Source of the DNA: Bacteroidetes bacterium UBA1935
Lineage (GTDB): Bacteria; Bacteroidota; Bacteroidia; Chitinophagales; Chitinophagaceae
Direction of reading: 5' to 3'
DNA: 64,000 bases
NCBI GenBank assembly: GCA_002337045.1
Contig: DDFF01000013.1
Location: 124,001 to 188,000, forward strand
Part shown: positions 9,017 to 15,882 of the stretch, in pieces
How positions within the stretch are numbered: the first letter of the stretch is position 1
How the letters are laid out: each line of letters starts with the position of its first letter
Notes under the pieces: model-generated
Databases searched by the model: none
The model's input: the letters and a program-made list of their open reading frames with translations, nothing else
Told to the model about the DNA's origin: nothing
Translations under genes and position numbers: made by a program

Positions 9017-9050
9017 CGTGAGATTGCTTCGTGCCTCGCAATGACTCGTG
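9017..9050 (-). repeat. Palindromic dispersed repeat, right inverted copy
   Basis: Read on the minus strand it gives GTCATTGCGAGGCACGAAGC followed by AATCTCACG, the same core as at 8651 but inverted. Bases 8998-9016 continue the similarity to the outer flank of the repeat at 12298-12353. Confidence 0.85.
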
Positions 9051-9077
9051 TTTTTGACTATGTGCCCCTTACGCCTA

Positions 9078-9650
9078 TCAAGACTTCTTCATTTTCTGCA
9101 ACACCTCGGTTACTATATCATCAATGCGTTTGGTGCGTGTTTCGGGGCGTTTGGCCATGGCTATGCGGTGCAGCATTTGCTTCTTTACAGATTTGCTGAG
9201 GCTTTCGAAACAGGCTTTGGCACCCTTGTGTGCGCTGAGTGCTTTGGCAAGCTCTTTGGGTACTTCGAGGGCTTCTACCGCGTCTATCGACGTCCATGAA
9301 CCGTTTTGTTTGGCGATGGCGATACTATCCAAACCCGCTTGTGTCATTTGCCCGTTGGCTATCAGGCGTTCTACTTTTTCTTTGTTGATCCTGGACCATA
9401 CGCTGCCTGGCTTGCGCCTGCAGAAGTATTGCATATACCGTTCCTCATCTACAGGACGGGCGGTGCTGTCTATCCACCCGAAACACAGGGCTTCGTCAAC
9501 CGCATCGCTCCAACTGAGGCTGGGCTTGCCCGTGCTTTGCTTGTAGTATATGAGCCATACAGACTGCTTGCTTGCATGATGCTTTTGCAACCACTTGCGC
9601 CAATCCTTTTGACTGGCAGGATGGAAAGTTTCTATCGGTGTGTCCTTCAT
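9078..9650 (-). CDS. YdeI/OmpD-associated family protein
   Basis: The protein has 190 residues. The family pattern is clear: ETFHPASQKDWRKWL at the start, VWLIYYKQSTGKPSLSW, then EALCFGWIDST and RYMQYFCRRKPGSVWS in the middle. An Ala/Lys-rich C-terminal helical part (VPKELAKAL) is typical of the PF13376-type tail. YdeI-like proteins are linked to peptide or bacteriocin resistance in enterobacteria, but their biochemical role is unclear. The start at 9650 is chosen over 9683 because homology begins there. A TAGTTTTA box lies just upstream on the minus strand. Confidence 0.85.
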   Translation of the reverse strand: MKDTPIETFHPASQKDWRKWLQKHHASKQSVWLIYYKQSTGKPSLSWSDAVDEALCFGWIDSTARPVDEERYMQYFCRRKPGSVWSRINKEKVERLIANGQMTQAGLDSIAIAKQNGSWTSIDAVEALEVPKELAKALSAHKGAKACFESLSKSVKKQMLHRIAMAKRPETRTKRIDDIVTEVLQKMKKS

Positions 9651-9862
9651 CTGAGTGGTAAAACTACAATAGTGTAGTGACAACTGTGTGTCAGCAGGTG
9701 TGGTGAGTAGTGATGCCTGCGTACAAGTGTGCGACGCAACGATGCTATATAGTAGCTACCATGCTGACTGCATAGAGCGTATATACACGGTAAGAAAATC
9801 AGGTGTTTTCCACATTGTGCTGCATGGCTGTATCCTGTAGTTTTACTGCAAAATACTATAGC

Positions 9863-10144
9863 ATGATCACCTCTGATTTAGTAATCCGCATTATCAATTT
9901 TGCAAGCCTGGAACCACATATTTCACAAATGCTGATGCAACGCAATGCGAGGATGCATTGTACAAACATCACCTGCCAATTTGAGGGTATGGAACCTGCC
10001 AACCATAATATATTGCGCTTTGTAGTGCGTTTCGAGTATCGCTACCCTGATAACAGGCCCGACCCTAATAACGATGATATAACGGTGTACCTGCATGTAG
10101 GCCCTAATGGACAGATGCGTATCGTTAACGTTCAGGCACAGTAA
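9863..10144 (+). CDS. Hypothetical protein
   Basis: A 93-residue protein of unknown family. The start MITSDLVIRII at 9863 is preferred to 9803 because a TAGTTTTA promoter-like box lies about 20 bases upstream of it and the extra N-terminal residues are Cys-rich and unlike coding sequence. It has a hydrophobic N-terminal half and a polar loop (PDNRPDPNNDD) before two likely beta strands. It ends five bases from the convergent DUF6371 gene and lies at the edge of the accessory region. Confidence 0.55.
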   Translation: MITSDLVIRIINFASLEPHISQMLMQRNARMHCTNITCQFEGMEPANHNILRFVVRFEYRYPDNRPDPNNDDITVYLHVGPNGQMRIVNVQAQ

Positions 10145-10149
10145 CAGAC

Positions 10150-11067
10150 CTACAGATAGTCCGCTATATCGCTGCCGTCTGTGTGGTGTTGTAGTACATG
10201 GCTGATGCTGCATAGGGTTATTTGTGTGGCAATGCTGTTCCAATACTGCCACGCGCCTGCATCGGGGAAGAGGATGATTTGCCTGCCTTTCAGTATGCTG
10301 CATTTCTGTACGCTCAGGTTGCGGATGCCGCCTGTTGCCATCCATATGTATTGCGGCATGCGGATGCTGGCTATCACGGCTGTCTTCTCGCTCTCGGCAA
10401 TGGCTACGGGCAGGTTGTTGTTGCGTAGCAGGTGCTCACCAAAAAAACATTGATGCAGTGTAAACCCCTGTAGCTTGTGCACGCTGTGTACCCAGCGTAC
10501 GGGTGGTGTGTCTGTACCCTTGATGCGGTGGCCTGTTTGTGCATCGTACTGTATCAGCTTGCCACTGCGGATGCGTTGCTGTGCATCTATCTGCCAGAAG
10601 ATGGTGCTGCCGTCTGTATGACTACCTATGCGATAGGCATCCAACACACGCTCCATAGCCTGCCAGCCGTACGTGTGGTATAGGTATTGTGCCAGTCCGT
10701 TTTGCGGATAACAACAGAGGGAGTTTTTGAAGATGGCTTTTAGTTGACTTGTTGATTGGTTTATTGGTTGATTAGTTTTGTGGTAAATGTTAGGTTGTTG
10801 TATTTGTTTCTTCGGATTTGATAATGGGTTAGGATTTAGTATTTGCTTCTTAGTATTTAGAATTTGATTTTTCGTATTTCCGCTTTTTGGCGGCATGTGG
10901 TACCCGCATTGTTGTTCACGATTGCAACGGCCTGTGTCTTCTGCCAGGTGTTCTCCGGTAGTGGTATCTATATAGCGGACAAATACATTTTTGTGCCCGC
11001 ACTGCGGACAGGTATAACGTGTGTTGCGCCCCTTGTAGGGCTGTAGTGTGTAACGATAGGTTTTCAT
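10150..11067 (-). CDS. DUF6371-type, primase/Toprim-like protein with zinc-finger N-terminus
   Basis: The 305-residue protein starts with a zinc-ribbon-like segment (YTCPQCGHKNVF, then GRCNREQQCGYH, residues about 17-60). The later half looks like a DUF6371/Toprim-type region (VAIAESEKTAVIAS, then IILFPDAGAWQYW with the acidic motif). Such proteins are thought to belong to replication modules of mobile elements, by analogy with phage primases; this is inference. Residues about 63-108 are a low-complexity linker of Asn, Gln, Lys, Pro and Ile encoded by G-poor DNA, joining finger and catalytic part. The upstream RepA-like ATPase at 14689 is the expected partner. It is transcribed leftward like the rest of the region. 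Confidence 0.75.
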   Translation of the reverse strand: MKTYRYTLQPYKGRNTRYTCPQCGHKNVFVRYIDTTTGEHLAEDTGRCNREQQCGYHMPPKSGNTKNQILNTKKQILNPNPLSNPKKQIQQPNIYHKTNQPINQSTSQLKAIFKNSLCCYPQNGLAQYLYHTYGWQAMERVLDAYRIGSHTDGSTIFWQIDAQQRIRSGKLIQYDAQTGHRIKGTDTPPVRWVHSVHKLQGFTLHQCFFGEHLLRNNNLPVAIAESEKTAVIASIRMPQYIWMATGGIRNLSVQKCSILKGRQIILFPDAGAWQYWNSIATQITLCSISHVLQHHTDGSDIADYL

Positions 11068-11091
11068 TGGGTGGTGATTATGGTATGATTA

Positions 11092-11376
11092 TTATTTTAA
11101 GAACTCTTCATGATACTTTGCAAGCATTAATGTACCGCCTACATATTCATAGTATAAGATAATCAGGATAAGGTCTGTAAGGATATATGAAAAGACCTCA
11201 AAAGATGGTTTCCTGAATACACGATAAAGCACTAATGCTACGTTCAGCAGCGTGCATAGCATCATCAGTAAGCAGAGTGTAATAGCAAACCAGTCGTTTG
11301 CAGCAGTGAATACAAATGCAGCTATTAAGATTGCAAGTACAAACTGCAGCCAGAATGTGATGCGTACTGTTTTCAT
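11092..11376 (-). CDS. Small three-helix membrane protein (paralogue 1)
   Basis: A 94-residue protein with hydrophobic segments at about 8-27, 31-52 and 62-82 and a basic loop (YRVFRKPSFEVF). It matches the protein at 11989 in length, start (MKTxRI), helix order and position of the basic loop, so the two are probably diverged paralogues on either side of the DUF2199 gene. No enzymatic motif is visible and the function is unknown. Confidence 0.65.
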   Translation of the reverse strand: MKTVRITFWLQFVLAILIAAFVFTAANDWFAITLCLLMMLCTLLNVALVLYRVFRKPSFEVFSYILTDLILIILYYEYVGGTLMLAKYHEEFLK

Positions 11377-11437
11377 AATATTAAGATAGTGGTTTGAAGG
11401 TTTATTGTTTTAACAGCTTCATGAAAAAAGTCTACCC

Positions 11438-11941
11438 CTATTTAGTGCTTACCGGTACACGGCTTTTAGCCTCGGCAAGTGTGATGCCTTCGTACACATC
11501 GCGGACAAGTGGCAGGTGCATCTGCTCTTTGTGCGGATACACTATCGGGCGGTGCTTGTTATTGCTGACAACTACATTGGTACCAATGCTCTCTGTATCC
11601 TCGTACTCTGATGGTATGTTGCAGAGCCAGCCAAAGTAAATGATGTCTTCGGGTTCGGCATCGAAATTTCTGGTCTGATAGTCGTTAAAACTCTTTTCGC
11701 TGAGCGATACCCATACCCCGTAGTTGAAAGAGTGGCAGGCATCTGTGAGGTGCATCGGCATAACGGCACGGATGAAATAATCTGTCTGGTCTTCGTTACG
11801 TATGATGCAGGTTTCTTGGGTAATAGTGGCGATGGTTTGTTTCTCCTCCTCGCTGAGCCAATAGTAGGACGCAGGTGTAAGAAACGTCATTGCAGGCAGT
11901 TCTTCATGCTCCTTATCGCATTGTGGACAGGTATGTGTCAT
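11438..11941 (-). CDS. DUF2199 domain-containing protein
   Basis: The 167-residue protein begins with a CPQCDKEHEELPAM metal-binding-like motif and continues with the DUF2199 signatures ETCIIRNEDQTDYFIRAVM and NYGVWVSLSEKSFNDY. The family is cytoplasmic, often annotated near stress or immunity-type genes, and has no established biochemical role. It stands between two paralogous membrane proteins in a leftward gene group. The length is normal and no defects are seen. Confidence 0.85.
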   Translation of the reverse strand: MTHTCPQCDKEHEELPAMTFLTPASYYWLSEEEKQTIATITQETCIIRNEDQTDYFIRAVMPMHLTDACHSFNYGVWVSLSEKSFNDYQTRNFDAEPEDIIYFGWLCNIPSEYEDTESIGTNVVVSNNKHRPIVYPHKEQMHLPLVRDVYEGITLAEAKSRVPVSTK

Positions 11942-11988
11942 TTTTGTTTATTCAGGTTTAAAGTTAGGAGTTGTTTTATTTACGCCCG

Positions 11989-12273
11989 TTATTGCCCGTA
12001 ATGACTGTTGGTAAGCCTATAGTCGATATAATAGAAGACTGCCATAACTGCCAACATAAACAGACCCAAGAAGAAACCCATAAAGACTTCTACATTACGT
12101 TGCCTCCGCAGCAATACTGCAAACTGCACTACATTCACCGCTGCCAGCAAGGGTATAAAGAATGTGAGCGACAATAGCATCTTTGCCAATGCATCCATTT
12201 CTAAAAACATGCTCAACGCTGTGGCCATAGCCAACCCCCAGTATATATAACAAACTATCCGTGCGGTTTTCAT
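11989..12273 (-). CDS. Small three-helix membrane protein (paralogue 2)
   Basis: A 94-residue protein with hydrophobic segments at about 5-24, 31-54 and 62-84 and a basic loop (VLLRRQRNVEVFMG). Architecture and length equal those of the protein at 11092. Forty-seven bases separate it from the DUF2199 gene start, so the three may be co-transcribed. Function unknown. Confidence 0.65.
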   Translation of the reverse strand: MKTARIVCYIYWGLAMATALSMFLEMDALAKMLLSLTFFIPLLAAVNVVQFAVLLRRQRNVEVFMGFFLGLFMLAVMAVFYYIDYRLTNSHYGQ

Positions 12274-12297
12274 ATCTGTGTCATTTTATTTACTCGC

Positions 12298-12353
12298 GTC
12301 ATTGCGAGGCACGAAGCAACTTCTCTCATGGAGCGTAGCGGAATAATCTCACG
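12298..12353 (+). repeat. 56-base repeat, left arm of inverted pair A
   Basis: It begins GTCATTGCGAGGCACGAAGC and ends AATCTCACG. It is identical, base for base by eye, to the reverse complement of 13396-13451. It shares its first 22 and last 9 bases with the repeats around the GIY-YIG gene but carries about 26 extra bases in the middle. Bases 12351-12371 also match the outer flank of the GIY-YIG right repeat apart from one missing base. Confidence 0.9.
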
Positions 12354-12367
12354 AAATGAGGGTTGTA

Positions 12368-12769
12368 TTATGTGGTATAATGCACTGTAAATATGTTATT
12401 ATCTAACAAAAAACCTGTGCCTTTGAAACTCACTCTGCCACCCTCATACCATGTCACATCAAATGTACCTGCAGATGGATTGGTATTATTTCTTAGTTGG
12501 ATTTTTAATTTCCCTTTTTGAACATCGTTATTGCCATCTATCCAACAGCATACATAATCACCGACTATGAGGTCTTGTATTTGCTTATTTTGTTTATTGG
12601 CTCCATTCTCTTCATTTTCATCTGTCGTTTTGGTTGGTAGTTTTCTTGCTATCTCGTTGTAGGTTGGTCCGTTTTTATCACCTGTTGCATAATAGAGGCC
12701 GTTGAGGCAGCCGTCTTTGTGGATGGTATAAACGATGATGCCTTGGAATTCGTTGTTTGGTGTTGCCAT
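12368..12769 (-). CDS. Hypothetical protein in inverted-repeat cassette A
   Basis: A 133-residue soluble protein that I cannot place in a family. The N-terminal part (FQGIIVYTIHKDGCLNGLYY) and the C-terminal part (AGTFDVTWYEGGRVSFKGTG) look beta-rich, separated by a polar Asn/Lys/Glu linker of about 20 residues. The stop codon abuts the left inverted repeat. Its leader carries the same 21-base sequence as the neighbouring gene, starting nine bases before the ATG, so both may be expressed alike. Not recognised as a toxin, antitoxin or enzyme. Confidence 0.6.
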   Translation of the reverse strand: MATPNNEFQGIIVYTIHKDGCLNGLYYATGDKNGPTYNEIARKLPTKTTDENEENGANKQNKQIQDLIVGDYVCCWIDGNNDVQKGKLKIQLRNNTNPSAGTFDVTWYEGGRVSFKGTGFLLDNNIFTVHYTT

Positions 12770-12778
12770 GATTGATTG

Positions 12779-12799
12779 TTTTTTATGGTTGGTGAATTG
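12779..12799 (-). repeat. 21-base direct repeat in the leader of the 12368 gene
   Basis: It contains tatggttggtgaattg on the plus strand and is identical to 13369-13389. Each copy lies directly before the start codon of a gene of cassette A. Confidence 0.85.
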
Positions 12800-12814
12800 T
12801 TGCTATTTAGTGCG

Positions 12815-13363
12815 TTATATATTTTCTTTCTTTCTGAACACTCTTGTCCTGTTAGATAAACGCTCATGGATATTATCAAGTCCTAAGTCATTTATCATTG
12901 CTACCTCTACATCTCCAATCGCTTCTGCAAGTATCTTAAAATGTTCTTGGGCTTGCTGAATCTCATCTTTATTACTCCCCTCGCCAATACCACCGTTAAA
13001 TATTATATCTAAAACTTTGTCAATCTTATCAATAACAGCAATAGGTAAGAAATTTTTTAATGCCTCTAAATTGTTTTGTAGTACAACTGCTCTAGTATTC
13101 ATTTCCTCAAAAAGCATGTTTGCGCCTTCCTTGGTTATCGTTTTCTTTTTGGCATTATCAATACCGGTAAAAAACAAGCTCTGTACATCGTACAAGTAGT
13201 TTCCCAACAACCTCAGCATTTCTGCATAATTGTTGAATTTATACTCATAGTAGTGGTTCTCATTTTCAAAAGTTCTTTGTTGCTGAAAAGCTTTGTAAGA
13301 AAGATAAAATGCACCGGTGGCAATGATGGTTGAAACAATACTTGCTATATCTGAAAATGTCAT
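12815..13363 (-). CDS. Hypothetical membrane-anchored helical protein in cassette A
   Basis: A 182-residue protein with one N-terminal hydrophobic segment (residues about 4-24, ASIVSTIIATGAFYLSYKAF). A predicted all-helical cytoplasmic part, rich in Glu, Lys and Asn, follows. No catalytic motif or known family is recognised. This membrane-anchored helical build is common among poorly characterised accessory proteins. It shares a leader repeat with its downstream neighbour and sits inside inverted pair A. Confidence 0.6.
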   Translation of the reverse strand: MTFSDIASIVSTIIATGAFYLSYKAFQQQRTFENENHYYEYKFNNYAEMLRLLGNYLYDVQSLFFTGIDNAKKKTITKEGANMLFEEMNTRAVVLQNNLEALKNFLPIAVIDKIDKVLDIIFNGGIGEGSNKDEIQQAQEHFKILAEAIGDVEVAMINDLGLDNIHERLSNRTRVFRKKENI

Positions 13364-13368
13364 GATGC

Positions 13369-13389
13369 TTTTTTATGGTTGGTGAATTG
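13369..13389 (-). repeat. 21-base direct repeat in the leader of the 12815 gene
   Basis: Identical to 12779-12799; five bases separate it from the start codon of the gene at 13363. Confidence 0.85.
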
Positions 13390-13395
13390 GTATTA

Positions 13396-13451
13396 CGTGA
13401 GATTATTCCGCTACGCTCCATGAGAGAAGTTGCTTCGTGCCTCGCAATGAC
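13396..13451 (-). repeat. 56-base repeat, right arm of inverted pair A
   Basis: Exact reverse complement of 12298-12353. The two arms enclose about 1.04 kb with two genes. Confidence 0.9.
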
Positions 13452-13470
13452 TCGGTGTGTTTGTGTTTTT

Positions 13471-13549
13471 TTCATTCACGCTTATTCACGCCGTTCACGG
13501 TATTCAAGTTTAGAAATCGTGAATAAATGAATATCGTGAATGGAATGAA
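13471..13549. repeat. ATTCACG/CGTGAAT motif cluster, left arm of inverted pair B
   Basis: ATTCACG-like heptamers stand at 13474, 13484, 13493 and 13502 (two variants among them), and CGTGAAT at 13518 and 13535, so the cluster can fold on itself. Its left part is the inverse of the right part of 14623-14688. The short spacing of the heptamers resembles plasmid iterons or a protein-binding array. Confidence 0.8.
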
Positions 13550-14581
13550 TTATTCTTTCTTTTGAAGGATGGATGCAAGTTTTTCTATGATACCTAAATC
13601 TATCTTATTATCATCCTTACGCAGATAACCAGTTTTCTGATGCAGGAATATTTCTTTACCTGCAAGATTAATAAGTGTGTTACGAGTGTTTTCATCTGGT
13701 AAACTATTAATAATTCTTATCATTGCAGCAAGACTATTTGCTTTGTGCATGTTGACAGTCTTATTATGCATCAAAGCGTTGTAGTTCTTTAGGGCAAACT
13801 TCAGAAGTAAAATTATTACTGATAGTATAAATACTCTTATTACTATAGGTTTAAATAGTTCATAATAAAATAGTACCTGCCACTTATCAGTATTATAAAA
13901 ATTACCTATTGATTTTTTAGTAAACAGACAGGTAAAATCAAGCCAACAACTATACATAAACCATGTTGATACTATTAATAATAAAGCTGTTAATCCTACT
14001 ATATACCATATCCATCTTTGGCTTTCATAATGATTATCAATTCCAGCCTCTCTAAATATCTTTTCTTGTGATAGCAATTCATAATCTCCTAAGTTCTTTT
14101 TGTAACGCTCGTCGAATTCCTTTAGCTCTAACTCCATTTTATTCCTCAAGTCTGTTATAGACTTGGCATCTGTCTCACCTTTTTCCTTGAGTTTTTCAAT
14201 TTCTTTGTACAAAACTTCTTCATTACTAGGCTGAAAGAAAAACGCCCAATTAAGATTTATAAAATCATAAGAAGACCTAATCTTTGGGAAAATTTCAGAA
14301 AATATTTGTCTTGGTAATTGTTCCTGAAACTCACCAGTATATTCTTTAATTGTTGTATAAGTTTCTTCGTATTGATTAATAAGGTTTTCAATAATGTCAT
14401 TATCTGCTTTACGTAAGTTTGAGCTGATGGCATCTAACTTCGCAAAAAGTTCAATAAAAACATCTTCATAATTGTCGTAAAATGCCTTGTATTGTTTATT
14501 CTTTAAGTAGATATTATTTAATATACTTTTTAATAAATAATCTGCTTTGTAAAACCTCGATAACAAGTCTGGTGATTCCAT
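13550..14581 (-). CDS. AT-rich coiled-coil protein with two membrane helices, cargo of cassette B
   Basis: The 343-residue protein has an N-terminal helical domain (1-125) and a coiled-coil segment rich in Glu and Lys (about 125-175). Two transmembrane helices follow (about 190-208 and 245-265), then a C-terminal cytoplasmic helical domain with NKTVNMHKANSLAAMIRIIN and a final KTGYL segment. That C-terminal pattern recurs in membrane proteins of unknown role; I do not recognise an enzyme. The composition is clearly foreign: bases 13801-13860 hold 12 G+C of 60, against 29 of 60 at 15001-15060 in the next gene. It is bracketed by inverted heptamer clusters. Horizontal acquisition is likely, and a role in defence or membrane stress is only a guess. 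Confidence 0.7.
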   Translation of the reverse strand: MESPDLLSRFYKADYLLKSILNNIYLKNKQYKAFYDNYEDVFIELFAKLDAISSNLRKADNDIIENLINQYEETYTTIKEYTGEFQEQLPRQIFSEIFPKIRSSYDFINLNWAFFFQPSNEEVLYKEIEKLKEKGETDAKSITDLRNKMELELKEFDERYKKNLGDYELLSQEKIFREAGIDNHYESQRWIWYIVGLTALLLIVSTWFMYSCWLDFTCLFTKKSIGNFYNTDKWQVLFYYELFKPIVIRVFILSVIILLLKFALKNYNALMHNKTVNMHKANSLAAMIRIINSLPDENTRNTLINLAGKEIFLHQKTGYLRKDDNKIDLGIIEKLASILQKKE

Positions 14582-14622
14582 TCGTAGTGATTTAGTATGT
14601 CTAAAATAATATTTTATTCATG

Positions 14623-14688
14623 ATATTCACACCGTTCACGATATTCACGATTTGGAAACGTGAATACCGTGAATAAGCGTGAATGAAA
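14623..14688. repeat. ATTCACG/CGTGAAT motif cluster, right arm of inverted pair B
   Basis: ATTCACG-like heptamers stand at 14625, 14634 and 14643, and CGTGAAT at 14659, 14668 and 14678. The reverse complement aligns with 13471-13549. The cluster lies directly beyond the 3' end of the RepA-like ATPase gene. Confidence 0.8.
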
Positions 14689-15882
14689 CTACAGGTGTAT
14701 ATACTTGTTTACTGTTCCTGCTGCTATGCCAAGTTCAGCAGCTATTTCCTGTTGTGTCATATTACCTTCTGCCCATAATCGCTTCACCTCACCAATCAAC
14801 CACTCCTTATCCCTCTCCTCATTCGTTTTCAAATGCTCATACTCATTCCCATTTCCTACAAGGGCAAAGCGGAGGAAATTGTAGGGCTTTTCGATGCGGC
14901 AGAGGGCTACGTTGCGGTCGTGGTAGCGAAACTCTTTGGTGCGTGTCTTTATCTGCTTCAGGTAGCGCAGATTGCGGTCTGTGGCACTTTCACCTATACA
15001 AAAGCTGCTATCACAAAAAGACATCAGCATCTTGCTGCCTTGCAGGTCGTTGCGGTTCAGTGGTTTGCTGGCATCTCGCTTGGGTGTGTGTGCCAGTGCC
15101 AGTATGCTCAGGTTGTAGCGTTGCTTCAGTGCTTTCAGGTGCTTCATCAGCGGCAGTGCGTCTTTGGCTTTCTCTGTTTCTTGCCGCAGGTATGTAATAT
15201 TGTCAATGATAAGTACACGCGCACCGGTAGCCATAATGGTGGTGATGATGCTATCGTGCAGGTAATCTTCCATACACATATAGTGCTCGGGGATGCTCAT
15301 ATCGGGGTCTATCTCGGCACGCTTCAGGTTATCCGCAAAGCGGTAGTGCTGCTGGTAGTCTACACTGTAGCGCAGCTCAAACTGTTTATCGAACAACTCG
15401 AAATCGAAGTACACAACTGGCTGTGCCTGTGCCGATATTTTAAACCCATCGATAGGTACACCACGGCTGATGCTGTCTGCAATCTGTACGGCAAGGATAC
15501 TCTTGCCTGTGTTGGTATCTGCAAAGAAGATGCAGAGTTCACCCTCGTACCACATCTCGTCAAAGAGCATTTGCGGTATGGGGCGTTTGCTGGCCTCGTC
15601 TATCCACTGGTTGGCTGTCTTAACGGTAAACATACCCGTGTCTATCGGTTGTCTTAGAAAGCCTTCTACCTCGTCTACGATGGCTTTTACCATAGCATCG
15701 CCTACGGGTGGTGGTGGCGGAAAGTAGTACGGGTTTGTCGGGTCTTTAGACGGGTCGTAAGGTGCGGGCTTGGGTGTTTGCTCTTCTTTGTTCTCACCTG
15801 TGTTCTCCTGTATGTTTTCATGTTGGTTTTCAGGATGTTGCGGGTTTTCGGGCTGTTCGTTGCCCTGTGTGTTTTCTGACAT
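14689..15882 (-). CDS. RepA-like AAA/RecA-fold ATPase with C-terminal helix-turn-helix
   Basis: The 397-residue protein starts with a disordered Gln/Asn/Glu/Pro-rich tail of about 60 residues. A RecA-type ATPase core follows: Walker A ADTNTGKS at 121-128 (first Gly replaced by Ala, as is common in this group) and Walker B RVLIIDN at 222-228. The last 25 residues (MTQQEIAAELGIAAGTVNKY) form a helix-turn-helix. Plasmid RepA hexameric helicases and phage replication ATPases share this fold, so helicase loading for a mobile element is the likely role, with the DUF6371 primase-like protein as partner. Two TAnnTTTG boxes lie upstream at 15946-15961. Base composition is similar to the chromosome. 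Confidence 0.8.
   Translation of the reverse strand: MSENTQGNEQPENPQHPENQHENIQENTGENKEEQTPKPAPYDPSKDPTNPYYFPPPPPVGDAMVKAIVDEVEGFLRQPIDTGMFTVKTANQWIDEASKRPIPQMLFDEMWYEGELCIFFADTNTGKSILAVQIADSISRGVPIDGFKISAQAQPVVYFDFELFDKQFELRYSVDYQQHYRFADNLKRAEIDPDMSIPEHYMCMEDYLHDSIITTIMATGARVLIIDNITYLRQETEKAKDALPLMKHLKALKQRYNLSILALAHTPKRDASKPLNRNDLQGSKMLMSFCDSSFCIGESATDRNLRYLKQIKTRTKEFRYHDRNVALCRIEKPYNFLRFALVGNGNEYEHLKTNEERDKEWLIGEVKRLWAEGNMTQQEIAAELGIAAGTVNKYIHL

Noticed and set aside
8443..9078. Insertion sequence with a transposase
   Set aside because: The only protein is a GIY-YIG domain; no DDE, Y1 or serine recombinase is present, and no target duplication could be shown.
13471..14688. CRISPR array
   Set aside because: The units are only heptamers in both orientations, with no regular spacers and no cas genes.
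14833..15657. A 274-codon open frame on the plus strand opposite the RepA-like ATPase
   Set aside because: Antisense shadow of a gene with Walker motifs; no family pattern of its own.
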